The translations under genes were made by a program, and so were the position numbers. DNA of 64,000 bases, from positions 1-64,000 of the forward strand of contig NZ_JAMXFD010000010.1 in the NCBI RefSeq assembly GCF_025370875.1. The letters run 5' to 3'. Of the stretch, positions 33,916 through 42,425 are shown piece by piece; the first letter of the stretch is position 1, and every line of letters starts with the position of its first letter. This DNA is from Laspinema palackyanum D2c (lineage in GTDB: Bacteria; Cyanobacteriota; Cyanobacteriia; Cyanobacteriales; Laspinemataceae). The notes beneath the pieces are model-generated. The model was not told where the DNA came from. It did not search any database and saw nothing but the letters and a program-made list of their open reading frames with translations.

Positions 33916-34205
33916 TGAATTACTTCCTTAACAATTCTGAGGATATCATCGTTAATATTTCGGGGCATTTTCATATAGAGTTTATCTTTTTCTGCTTGTA
34001 AAACCCGCTCAATAATGGCGCGGACTTCTGGGGAGGCACCGGTGATCGGTTCTTCGATATCCCGCAGTTCCTCATGGGGTCGATTGCTGGGGTGATAGGT
34101 GGGCTGATTTTCTGCGAAAATGAGGTGTTTTTTGACAGGAACTGTCCCGGAAGGATAGGGGACTCCCAGGGTTGTATCTGATTCTGGCGGGTGACTGGCG
34201 TACAT
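33912..34205 (-). CDS. Small DNA modification system-associated protein (97 aa)
   Basis: A 97-residue protein with a polar N-terminus and a helical C-terminal half (ASPEVRAIIERVLQAEKDKLYMKMPRNINDDILRIVKEVIQ). It resembles the small proteins that recur beside SMC-like ATPases in DNA-modification loci; this is from memory of the gene neighbourhood, not a motif. GGGGAG lies 11 bases before ATG. Its TGA overlaps the ATG of the ATPase gene by four bases, and the helicase gene ends 69 bases upstream on the same strand. A stable complex with the ATPase, in near-equal amounts, is the natural inference. Confidence 0.7.
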   Translation of the reverse strand: MYASHPPESDTTLGVPYPSGTVPVKKHLIFAENQPTYHPSNRPHEELRDIEEPITGASPEVRAIIERVLQAEKDKLYMKMPRNINDDILRIVKEVIQ

Positions 34206-34274
34206 TTTGTGATTTTCTCCCCGATTGAAGTTTTACCCAATTGTCATCAATTTTACCTGGATTAACCCCAACTG

Positions 34275-35672
34275 TCAAAGACTTAATAATCCGTAAAATT
34301 TCTGAAGTTGGAGTAATTGCATTCGTGCTTCTCCGGCATTGTCGGCTAAATCAGCAAATTCTATGAAACGGTGCAATTCTTTTCTTAAGATATTTCGCTC
34401 AACTTCTAATGCTTCTCGGTCAAGTTTTGGTGGCATAACAATGGTATCAAAGAGCGTCGCCCGTTCCTTGTTGGGATGAGGGCGCAAAATTCGGCCCCGA
34501 CGTTGGATAAACTGGCGCGGATTGCCACTAGAGGCGAGAATAACAGCGGTTTTAATCGCGGGGATATCCACCCCTTCATCTAAACAGCGAATTGCCACTA
34601 ATCCTTGTAATTCTCCACTTTCAAATTGCCGTCGGAGTTCTTCTCGTTCTTCGATCGCCGTGTCAGCCGTATAGGTATTGACCCGATAGCCAAGTTCAGA
34701 CCCCAGCAGGTGAGAAACTGCTTCCAGTTGGCGATTACTGCCTCGGGAAGCGGACTCTTCAACGGTCCCATCGCCACAATAAAATAAAGTATGGCTGGTA
34801 TGTAGGCGAGTTTTCATTAACTCCCGCAACGCAGTTAATTTATTACTTGCTGACCCTACTAACCGGGCCCGTTGCATGACTAATCCTCTTAAATCTTCAT
34901 GATTGAGGTCCATGTTTTCTTGATGGCGTAATATCCACCCAATTCGCTTGGTTAATTTCAAATAAGCATAGCCTTCATTCTCAGTTAAATTCACCAAAAT
35001 TGGATGATAGAGATACCGCACTAATGCCCCTGCGCGAATTGCATCAGCAAGGGTCAGTTCCGGGGGAATAACCGGGCCGAAATAGTCGAGTAAACCCGCT
35101 GTTCCAGTCTCATCAAAATAGCGTTCAGGAGTGGCAGAAAGGGCTAATCGTAAGCCAATTTGCCGGGGTAAACTTTCTTCGAGACGCGGTGCACCCAGGT
35201 TGTGTGCTTCATCTCCTATAATCAAGGTTTTTGCAGGGAAGTACCGCAATTGAGACTGTAATCCCTCACTGATCAGGGTGGCATTGGTGGTAATAATTGT
35301 GAGAAAAGGTTGGAGGTTGGCGTTGACGTTGTAGAGTTGGGTAGAAAGCTGACTCTGCCAGGTGGAAACATTTTCAAAGGCTAAAATCGGGGCCAATCCG
35401 AACATCTCACATTCTCGCGCCCACTGATTGACGAGGTGGCGGTAGGGACAGAGGATGAGCAATACTTGTAATCCGATGCGCTGATAGAGTTCCGTGGCGA
35501 TCGCCAAGGCAGCGATGGTTTTGCCGCTTCCCGTTGCCATTTTCAGGGTTCCTCGTCCCTGGTTGCCAAACCAACTGGCGATCGCCTGCTTTTGATACGA
35601 TCGCAGCGTCAAATTAGGCGGCAGGGTCGGAACCCCCGGTCCCGATCTTTCAGCAGAATTCGATGCACTCAT
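34275..35672 (-). CDS. DEAD/DEAH-type helicase, candidate Dnd-linked restriction enzyme subunit
   Basis: A 465-residue superfamily-2 helicase. A Q-like start (LRSYQKQAIASWF) is followed by motif I MATGSGKTIAALAIA, motif II GDEAHNLGAPR, motif III LALSATPERY, a type III/UvrB-like linker, and motif VI QFIQRRGRILRPHPNK. No separate nuclease domain is visible within its length. It corresponds to the family annotated as DNA phosphorothioation system restriction enzyme in dnd loci (name recalled, not checked). With the 97-residue protein and the second SMC-like ATPase it forms a three-gene operon. Translocation on unmodified DNA, with cleavage by a partner, is a reasonable hypothesis. Confidence 0.85.
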   Translation of the reverse strand: MSASNSAERSGPGVPTLPPNLTLRSYQKQAIASWFGNQGRGTLKMATGSGKTIAALAIATELYQRIGLQVLLILCPYRHLVNQWARECEMFGLAPILAFENVSTWQSQLSTQLYNVNANLQPFLTIITTNATLISEGLQSQLRYFPAKTLIIGDEAHNLGAPRLEESLPRQIGLRLALSATPERYFDETGTAGLLDYFGPVIPPELTLADAIRAGALVRYLYHPILVNLTENEGYAYLKLTKRIGWILRHQENMDLNHEDLRGLVMQRARLVGSASNKLTALRELMKTRLHTSHTLFYCGDGTVEESASRGSNRQLEAVSHLLGSELGYRVNTYTADTAIEEREELRRQFESGELQGLVAIRCLDEGVDIPAIKTAVILASSGNPRQFIQRRGRILRPHPNKERATLFDTIVMPPKLDREALEVERNILRKELHRFIEFADLADNAGEARMQLLQLQKFYGLLSL

Positions 35673-35854
35673 TTGTCAAATTGGGGATAAAAAAATATTT
35701 TTTATTTTATCTTAAAATCCTGGACTTTTTATTCCCCCTCTGATAAAATAGATAAATTGATCACCATAGAATTGTTCCCACCGACTCCAGTCTAGTCAAA
35801 TGTCCGAATCTGTTCTACAGTAGATCCGGTAATCCTATCCGTCACATTGCCATC

Positions 35855-36793
35855 ATGCTAGAGGACAAACCGAGGATGCAAGGCAGCCTCACCCTAGAAC
35901 CAGATACCCTATGGTTTAAGGTGAAACACTGTACGCAACATGGAATAGAATCCGGTGCACTCCAATCGATTCCCACGGATTCTGAGTTTTTAGAAACCCT
36001 GGGACTGCGCTTTTTAGTACGGATTTTGTCGAATCTCGTTCGCAAGCAGGAGGCCAAGCAATCCGAAGCCGAGAAAACTCAGAAATCGGGTCAAGAATTT
36101 AATCCCTTTTTACCTTATGAACGCGATTTATTTGTCACCGATATTTCCCCCACTCATGTTTGTTTATTAAATAAATTTAATGTCGTAGACTATCATCTGT
36201 TATTAGTGACGCGGGAGTTTGAGGAACAGGAAATGTTACTCACCTTGGCCGATTTTGAGGCAATGTGGGGCTGTTTACAGCAGGTTGATGGGTTAGGGTT
36301 TTATAATGGCGGCAAGGAAGCGGGGGCGAGTCAGAGACACAAACATTTGCAATTAGTCCCTCTGCCGATCGCCTCCGATGGACCGAGGATTCCTTTGGAA
36401 CCCGCAATCCTGTCGGCAACGGTGGTAGATGGGGTGGGAACGATCGCCGCCTTTCCCTTTGATTGTGCCGTCACCTTTTTTGAACCCGACTTATTTAACC
36501 ATCCCTTGGCAGCAGCGGAACTCTCCCTCCAATCCTATCTAAAACTGTTAGCAACTGTGGGTTTACAAGCCGGGGAAACGACACCGAAACAAGCAGGTCC
36601 TTATAATCTTTTAATGACCCGAGACTGGATGCTGATTGTTCCGCGATCGCAGGAAAGTTTTGAGTCCATTTCCATCAACTCCCTCGCCTTTGTCGGTTCC
36701 CTATTTGTCCGGAATTCCCACGAAATGCAGATTCTCAAAGCAGTTGGTCCCCTGAAAATATTAGAAACCGTCGGGCGAGTTCCTCGGTCCTAA
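35855..36793 (+). CDS. Ap4A phosphorylase / ATP adenylyltransferase family protein
   Basis: A 312-residue HIT-superfamily protein of the eukaryote-like Ap4A phosphorylase II type, which cleaves diadenosine tetraphosphate to ATP and ADP. The catalytic segment GASQRHKHLQLVPLP holds the HxHxQ triad that forms the nucleotide-enzyme intermediate. Upstream are NPFLPYERDLFVTDISPTHVCLLNKFNVVDYHLLLVTREFE and FYNGGKEAGASQ. The C-terminal domain, with PYNLLMTRDWMLIVPRSQE, is typical. A later in-frame ATG at 35876 is also possible. It is convergent with the large kinase downstream, only 21 bases apart. Confidence 0.88.
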   Translation: MLEDKPRMQGSLTLEPDTLWFKVKHCTQHGIESGALQSIPTDSEFLETLGLRFLVRILSNLVRKQEAKQSEAEKTQKSGQEFNPFLPYERDLFVTDISPTHVCLLNKFNVVDYHLLLVTREFEEQEMLLTLADFEAMWGCLQQVDGLGFYNGGKEAGASQRHKHLQLVPLPIASDGPRIPLEPAILSATVVDGVGTIAAFPFDCAVTFFEPDLFNHPLAAAELSLQSYLKLLATVGLQAGETTPKQAGPYNLLMTRDWMLIVPRSQESFESISINSLAFVGSLFVRNSHEMQILKAVGPLKILETVGRVPRS

Positions 36794-36814
36794 TCCGGAT
36801 TAAACCCGCCGGTT

Positions 36815-39800
36815 TTAAGGGCGAATCGGAATCTCAATGGTAAACTCTGTGCCTTCCCCAGGTTGGGAATTGCACAGGAGTTTGCCATGATGACGTTCCA
36901 CAATAATTTGATGACTAATGGATAACCCCAGTCCCGTTCCTTTTCCTTCCGGTTTCGTCGTAAAGAAAGTATGAAATAATTGTTGCTGCACCTCCTCATT
37001 CATCCCCGATCCATTGTCAGCAATTTGAATGGCGACACTATTCTCTTTCAATTCTGTCCGAATGCGAATGGTTTTAGTTTCGGGTTCTTTCGGCAAAAGT
37101 GCAGGGTGATTCTCTCCAGATGAACCCCTGGTAACCGAGGATAAATGATTAGAGACCCCCACTTCTAACGCATCGATCGCATTAGCAATCAAATTCATAA
37201 ACACCTGATTCAGTTGTCCAGGATAGCAGGAAACTAAGGGAAGATTTCCATACTCTTTGATGACCGTGACGGATGGTTTAGAACCTGTCGCTTTCAAGCG
37301 ATTAGATAAAATCAGCAGAGTGCTATCTATTCCGGCATGAATATCCGCTTTTTGAAACACTCCAGGGTCTTTGCGAGAAAAATTCTTCAGGGATTTGACA
37401 ATTTCCTTGATGCGATCGGTTCCCAGATTCATGGACCGCAGCATTTCCAGGAAATCTTCTTGCAAGTATTCTAAATCGATCGCCGTGGCATGATTTTGGA
37501 TATCGGCAACAGGTTCAGGATAACATTGCCGATAGAGTTGCAGATGATTCAGTAAATCTTCGCCATATTGGAGGGCCATATTCAGATTGCCGTGAACGAA
37601 ACTGAGGGGATTGTTGATTTCGTGGGCAACTCCGGCCACTAACTGTCCCAGAGTAGACATTTTTTCCGTCTGAACCAGTTGCAATTGGGCTTCTTTCAAG
37701 TCCTGAAGCGACTGTTCTAAATTCTGGTATAATCGGGCATTTTCTAGGGAAATCGCCGCCTGAGAGGAAAGCAACTTTAACACTTCGAGGCGATCGCGGG
37801 TAAACACCCCGGTGCTCAAGTTATTTTCCAAGTATAAAATTGCCACAGTATGGCCTTGGTAGGCGATCGGGAAGCAAAGAATTGATTTTGGTTTCTTCGT
37901 GATAATATACGGATCCGTCATAAAGACCGACTCCACCGCTGCATTATTGAGAACCAGAACTTCCCCGGTCCGATGCACATAATTAATAATACTCAACGGC
38001 AAACAGGAGAAATCTTCCAGAGGAATTCCCGCGCAACTAATTTCAATAGACGGTATCGTAGTCGTCACCGTCTCTTCCTCAATATTTCCCGCCGCTTGGA
38101 TGACTTGTTTTCCCTCTTTTTCTAGGATTAAAAACCCAGTTTGTGCCCCAGCATTTTCCAGAATGACCCGCATTAACTTATTGAGGAATTTATCGAGAAC
38201 CAGTTCTTCGGAAAGCGCTAAGGCAGCTTTCATCACCGTGGTCATATCTAAGGCGGAAGAATTTTGGCTGATGCTCGTACTGCTGGTGGAAAAGGAGGAA
38301 ATAGTTTCCTGAATGCTGAAAGGCCGAATCACTGAGCGTTGGGTGACTCGGGCCAACACTAAGGGATATTTTTGTTCTAAACATTTCACCTTAGCACTGG
38401 CTGACCAACGCACATATCCATAGTAGGCTTCCGTTAAATAAAATTGGGCGATTTGTTGATTTCCTCGCTGGAGATGAAATTCACCGGCGAGTTCATTCGC
38501 CAGGGCTTCTTCTTGAATATACTGGCTTTCCCGGGCGTGGAGAATGGCCCGGTCATAACCGGCGATCGCCTCGGCAATATCCCCCTTAACTCGGGCTTTT
38601 TCCCCTTCCACCAATTCATACTTATGGAGAAAATTATCCGGGGCAAATTCTGACCATTTTTTCATCTTCTCTTGATTTTCTTCTACCTTATCCCACAGCA
38701 CTTTTTGTTCAGATTCGGGCCGCTTCCCATAGACACCCAATGCAGCCAGGGAGTCATAAAAATAGAAGAGAGGTAACGGATAAACTGCGGTCAAGCCATC
38801 TAAATAATTCGCCGCAATCCCGGCATTTTCAAAAGCGGCGTTGCTTTGTCTGAACAGATAGCTGAGAATGAGTTTGTTCAAATACAAACAACATAAAGCG
38901 TAGCGATCGCTGGTTTGTTCATGGAGCGGTAACATAGTGAACTCATTATAGAGTTCCCCCACCAGATGCTCTGGATGATCAGCCCCTCGAATTAAGTGAG
39001 ATAGGACCTGCCAGTACATTTTTTGATAGTTGAGGGTATTCGTCTGCTTGAATTTCTCCATCAGCAGGCTGTAGGAAGACATTTCCGCTTCCAACTGGCC
39101 CAATTCTTTTCCGGCAAAAAAGGAATTAATACAGTAATTATAAGCACATAACCCGGCATATTCTAAATCTCCGGTTTCCAGTCCACTCTCATACCCGATC
39201 AATAAAGGGGGAATCGTGTGCTGGAGGGGTTCCTTCCAGAACCGGACATTATTATTCACCACCATCATCGTCCGGGCTTTGAGTTTCTGATTCTCGAATT
39301 GGGCCAACACCGTTAAGGCTAATTTCCCAAATTGATGGCCGGTTTCGATATCTCCCACAATGCCACATAAAATTAATCCATAACAAGCGTAGGCATAAGT
39401 TGACTCATCGGTATTGCCATATTCGAGGGATAGCTTAACTTCTTCAAACACCAGTAAGGGTAACAATAAAGGGGCGGATTGATAGGCGGGAGCAATGGCA
39501 CTATTGAGAATCCGCATCGCCGCTTTTTTGTCAGGATTGCTCATTTTGGGCAATTCGCTTAAGGCTTTGACAGACTGAGCCGTTAACCGGGAAAACAGTT
39601 CCCCTAGTCCGTTTTGAATATGGTCAAAGCTGGGCTGTTCCGGTAAGTTAATTCCTAATAAAGCCAAGGATTCTCTGGCGGTAGCCAAGGCATCCAGTTG
39701 TTTATTTTGGGCGGTGTAGGCTTGAATTTTGACTTCATAAATTTGAATTTTGTCCAGGAGAGTCTCGGCTTTTTCGAGGACGATTTGGGCGAGGGACTCC

Positions 39801-42253
39801 ATGCGTTCAAAGTCGGTACTCAAATAGGCAGATTCGGCGGCGGCCAGATGAAGCGGGAGGGTTAAATCATAGCGATCGCCCCAACTGGTGGGATTCAATA
39901 AAGCCAACCCTGCCTCCAAATACCGTAATGCCGGTTCGTAAGCGGTGGCCGCTTTGGCTTTATGTCCCGCTTGCAGATTCAAGGCTGCTAATTGATATTT
40001 TTCCCCTAAACTCTCGATTAAATCGGCCCCGATATTCAATTGATTGACTAAATCAAAAACTTTTTCTTCTACCGCTTCCCCGGGGGTATTTTGGAAGAGT
40101 AACCGTCCGATTTTGAGGTGGGTGGCTTGTTTCTCAGGGTCAGGAATCAAAGAATAAGCGGCTTGTTGGACGCGATCGTGTAAAAACTTATACTGCACCG
40201 AAGGGACTTCGGTGTTGAGTTCTTCTCCCTCAGACCCCGAATCCGATTGGAAAAATTTATACAATTCGCTGACGGGAATCACCACCCCCGCTTGCAGCGC
40301 TTCCCACAACTGGGCTGAAGTTCCCCCGAGGGAATGCTGATAGACTACCGCTAAGGTCGCGAGGTCGAATTGATGTCCGATACAAGCGGCTAAGGTTAAA
40401 ACGGTTTGGGTGGAGGACGGTAACCGTTGCAACTGAGTCGCCATAAATTCTACAATGTTCTCGGAAACCGCTAAGGATTTAACTTGGGTGAGATCACACT
40501 GCCAATACCCGCGATCGCGATCGTACTCTAGTACATGATCCTCATCCAGGGATTTTAAAAACTGGGTGACAAAGAACGGATTCCCTTGAGTTTTCTGAAA
40601 CACCAGTTCGGAAATCTTTTGTGCGCGCCCTTGTGGACAGTTTAAGGCATCGGCAACTAGCTGATTCAAATCCTCTTGCTTCAGGGGTGGAACTTCAATG
40701 CGGTTGATCGGCACCCCCTGAGTTTGTTCGAGACGATTGACCATTAACATCAACGGGTGCACCGGACTCACTTCGTTATCCCGATAAGCCCCAATTACCA
40801 GCAGGTGATGTAAATCTGCGTCGCTTAACAGCAACTCTAGTAACTTTAATGAGGCGATGTCCGCCCATTGTAAATCATCTAAAAACAACACCAAGGGATG
40901 ATGTTCATTGGCAAACACCCGAATAAAGTTTTGAAAGACTCGATTAAAGCGATTTTGGGATTCAGCCGCCGGGAGTTCCGGAAGTGCCGGTTGTTTTCCT
41001 AACAGAAATTCAACTTCAGGAATCACATCAATGATCACCTGTGCTTGTTTTTCTAAAGCAGCCGTGAGTTGTTTTTTCCAGGTGGCGATCGCCTTGGGAC
41101 TTTCCGTGAGGATGTGGTAGCGAATTAAATCGCGAAACGCTTGAATCAGCGGTTCAAACGGAATATTTCGCTTGAACTGGTCAAATTTTCCTGAGATAAA
41201 ATAACCCCGTTTTGCCAGAATCGGTTTATGGACTTCCTGAACTAATGCCGATTTTCCAATCCCTGAATATCCCGCCACTAACATCAGTTGAGCAGTCCCG
41301 GCGGCAACGGATTCAAATGCCCCCATTAATTGCTCAATTTCCCCGGATCTACCGTACAGTTTTTCCGGAATCTGGAATCGCGCCGCTTTATCTTGCTGGG
41401 CGATCGCAAAGGGTTGAATGCTGCCCGTGGTTTGCTGTTGCATCAAACAGGTTTCTAAATCCGCTTTTAACCCTCCCGCTGTTTGATATCTTTCTTCCGC
41501 ATTTTTCGCCATCAATTTCATAACAATCTCAGCGATCGCCTCGGGAATCTCCGGAACTACTCGGTTCGGGGGGACTGGCTGTTTGGCGATATGATAATGG
41601 ACTAATTCCATCGCATCCGTCGAGGCAAAGGGTAAGGTTCCCGTTAATAGTTCATAAAACGTTACCCCCAAGGAATAAAAATCCGTGCGATAATCAATGA
41701 ATCGGTTCATTCTCCCCGTTTGTTCCGGGGAAATATAAGCCAAGGTTCCCTCTAAAGCATTGGGATTGACCAAGGTCAAGGTTTCTTTCGGCAACCGCGA
41801 AGAAATACTAAAATCGGTCACCTTAACCTGTTTGGTCAGGGGGTGAATTAAAATATTATCCGGCTTGATATCTTTATGAATGATGCGATTTTGATATAAC
41901 GCTTCTAAGGCATCGGCAATTTGGATCCCAATATAGAGAAAATCGGAAATAGAAAGGGGATGAGATGTGATATAATCTGTTAAAGAAATTCCGCCAAAAT
42001 CTTCCAGAATCAGAGCCAATCCATTGCGATCGCGTTCTAAGCTTAAGGGTTTGACAATTCCGGGGACGTTGAGATTTTTGGCGATCGCATATTGATTCCG
42101 CAACCGAACCAGTTCCCCCATAGTCGGATATTCAGCATTGGGAATTTTAATCATCACGGAGCTGTCATCCCCGGGCCGAGATCCACGGTACACCAGGGTA
42201 TGAATACTTTCATGAATTTTTTCGGTGATCAAATAGTCCGCGATCGCTTGCAT
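36815..42253 (-). CDS. Trifunctional Ser/Thr kinase - AAA ATPase - GAF - histidine kinase
   Basis: This 1812-residue multi-domain signalling protein is of the HstK type known in filamentous cyanobacteria. Residues 1-265 form a Ser/Thr kinase (HKDIKPDNILI, then DFSIS in place of DFG, EGTLAYISPEQTGRMNR). About 300-560 is an AAA/STAND-type ATPase with Walker A GYSGIGKSAL (K334) and Walker B LVLFLDDLQWAD. About 600-1290 is a long helical, TPR-like region. A GAF domain follows (about 1355-1500), then a histidine kinase with H1544 in VAHEINNP and HATPase motifs NLIANAIDALE, ADNGSGM and GTGLGLSI. Inputs are unknown. It is cytoplasmic and monocistronic, and its kinase end closely resembles those of the neighbouring PAS kinase and the phytochrome. 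Confidence 0.95.
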   Translation of the reverse strand: MQAIADYLITEKIHESIHTLVYRGSRPGDDSSVMIKIPNAEYPTMGELVRLRNQYAIAKNLNVPGIVKPLSLERDRNGLALILEDFGGISLTDYITSHPLSISDFLYIGIQIADALEALYQNRIIHKDIKPDNILIHPLTKQVKVTDFSISSRLPKETLTLVNPNALEGTLAYISPEQTGRMNRFIDYRTDFYSLGVTFYELLTGTLPFASTDAMELVHYHIAKQPVPPNRVVPEIPEAIAEIVMKLMAKNAEERYQTAGGLKADLETCLMQQQTTGSIQPFAIAQQDKAARFQIPEKLYGRSGEIEQLMGAFESVAAGTAQLMLVAGYSGIGKSALVQEVHKPILAKRGYFISGKFDQFKRNIPFEPLIQAFRDLIRYHILTESPKAIATWKKQLTAALEKQAQVIIDVIPEVEFLLGKQPALPELPAAESQNRFNRVFQNFIRVFANEHHPLVLFLDDLQWADIASLKLLELLLSDADLHHLLVIGAYRDNEVSPVHPLMLMVNRLEQTQGVPINRIEVPPLKQEDLNQLVADALNCPQGRAQKISELVFQKTQGNPFFVTQFLKSLDEDHVLEYDRDRGYWQCDLTQVKSLAVSENIVEFMATQLQRLPSSTQTVLTLAACIGHQFDLATLAVVYQHSLGGTSAQLWEALQAGVVIPVSELYKFFQSDSGSEGEELNTEVPSVQYKFLHDRVQQAAYSLIPDPEKQATHLKIGRLLFQNTPGEAVEEKVFDLVNQLNIGADLIESLGEKYQLAALNLQAGHKAKAATAYEPALRYLEAGLALLNPTSWGDRYDLTLPLHLAAAESAYLSTDFERMESLAQIVLEKAETLLDKIQIYEVKIQAYTAQNKQLDALATARESLALLGINLPEQPSFDHIQNGLGELFSRLTAQSVKALSELPKMSNPDKKAAMRILNSAIAPAYQSAPLLLPLLVFEEVKLSLEYGNTDESTYAYACYGLILCGIVGDIETGHQFGKLALTVLAQFENQKLKARTMMVVNNNVRFWKEPLQHTIPPLLIGYESGLETGDLEYAGLCAYNYCINSFFAGKELGQLEAEMSSYSLLMEKFKQTNTLNYQKMYWQVLSHLIRGADHPEHLVGELYNEFTMLPLHEQTSDRYALCCLYLNKLILSYLFRQSNAAFENAGIAANYLDGLTAVYPLPLFYFYDSLAALGVYGKRPESEQKVLWDKVEENQEKMKKWSEFAPDNFLHKYELVEGEKARVKGDIAEAIAGYDRAILHARESQYIQEEALANELAGEFHLQRGNQQIAQFYLTEAYYGYVRWSASAKVKCLEQKYPLVLARVTQRSVIRPFSIQETISSFSTSSTSISQNSSALDMTTVMKAALALSEELVLDKFLNKLMRVILENAGAQTGFLILEKEGKQVIQAAGNIEEETVTTTIPSIEISCAGIPLEDFSCLPLSIINYVHRTGEVLVLNNAAVESVFMTDPYIITKKPKSILCFPIAYQGHTVAILYLENNLSTGVFTRDRLEVLKLLSSQAAISLENARLYQNLEQSLQDLKEAQLQLVQTEKMSTLGQLVAGVAHEINNPLSFVHGNLNMALQYGEDLLNHLQLYRQCYPEPVADIQNHATAIDLEYLQEDFLEMLRSMNLGTDRIKEIVKSLKNFSRKDPGVFQKADIHAGIDSTLLILSNRLKATGSKPSVTVIKEYGNLPLVSCYPGQLNQVFMNLIANAIDALEVGVSNHLSSVTRGSSGENHPALLPKEPETKTIRIRTELKENSVAIQIADNGSGMNEEVQQQLFHTFFTTKPEGKGTGLGLSISHQIIVERHHGKLLCNSQPGEGTEFTIEIPIRP

Positions 42254-42425
42254 TATATTGTCTCTCCAGTCCCTGGCACTTTTTTAAGTGTTCTGCTTTC
42301 TTTCTATTCTACCGCGCTTGCTCTGAGAGTTAACGACGATTGAGATTTTTTTAAGGATCGATGGGGAGGGGGAGATCCGGAGGATGGGGGAGATGGGGGA
42401 GATGCCTAATATTTATCAGTCTTTT

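Noticed and set aside
14944-35672. dndA cysteine desulfurase
   Set aside because: No protein with a PLP-lysine desulfurase signature is encoded anywhere in the window.
14944-35672. Prophage or integrative element carrying the Dnd island
   Set aside because: No integrase, tRNA attachment site, flanking long direct repeat or phage structural gene was found at either edge.
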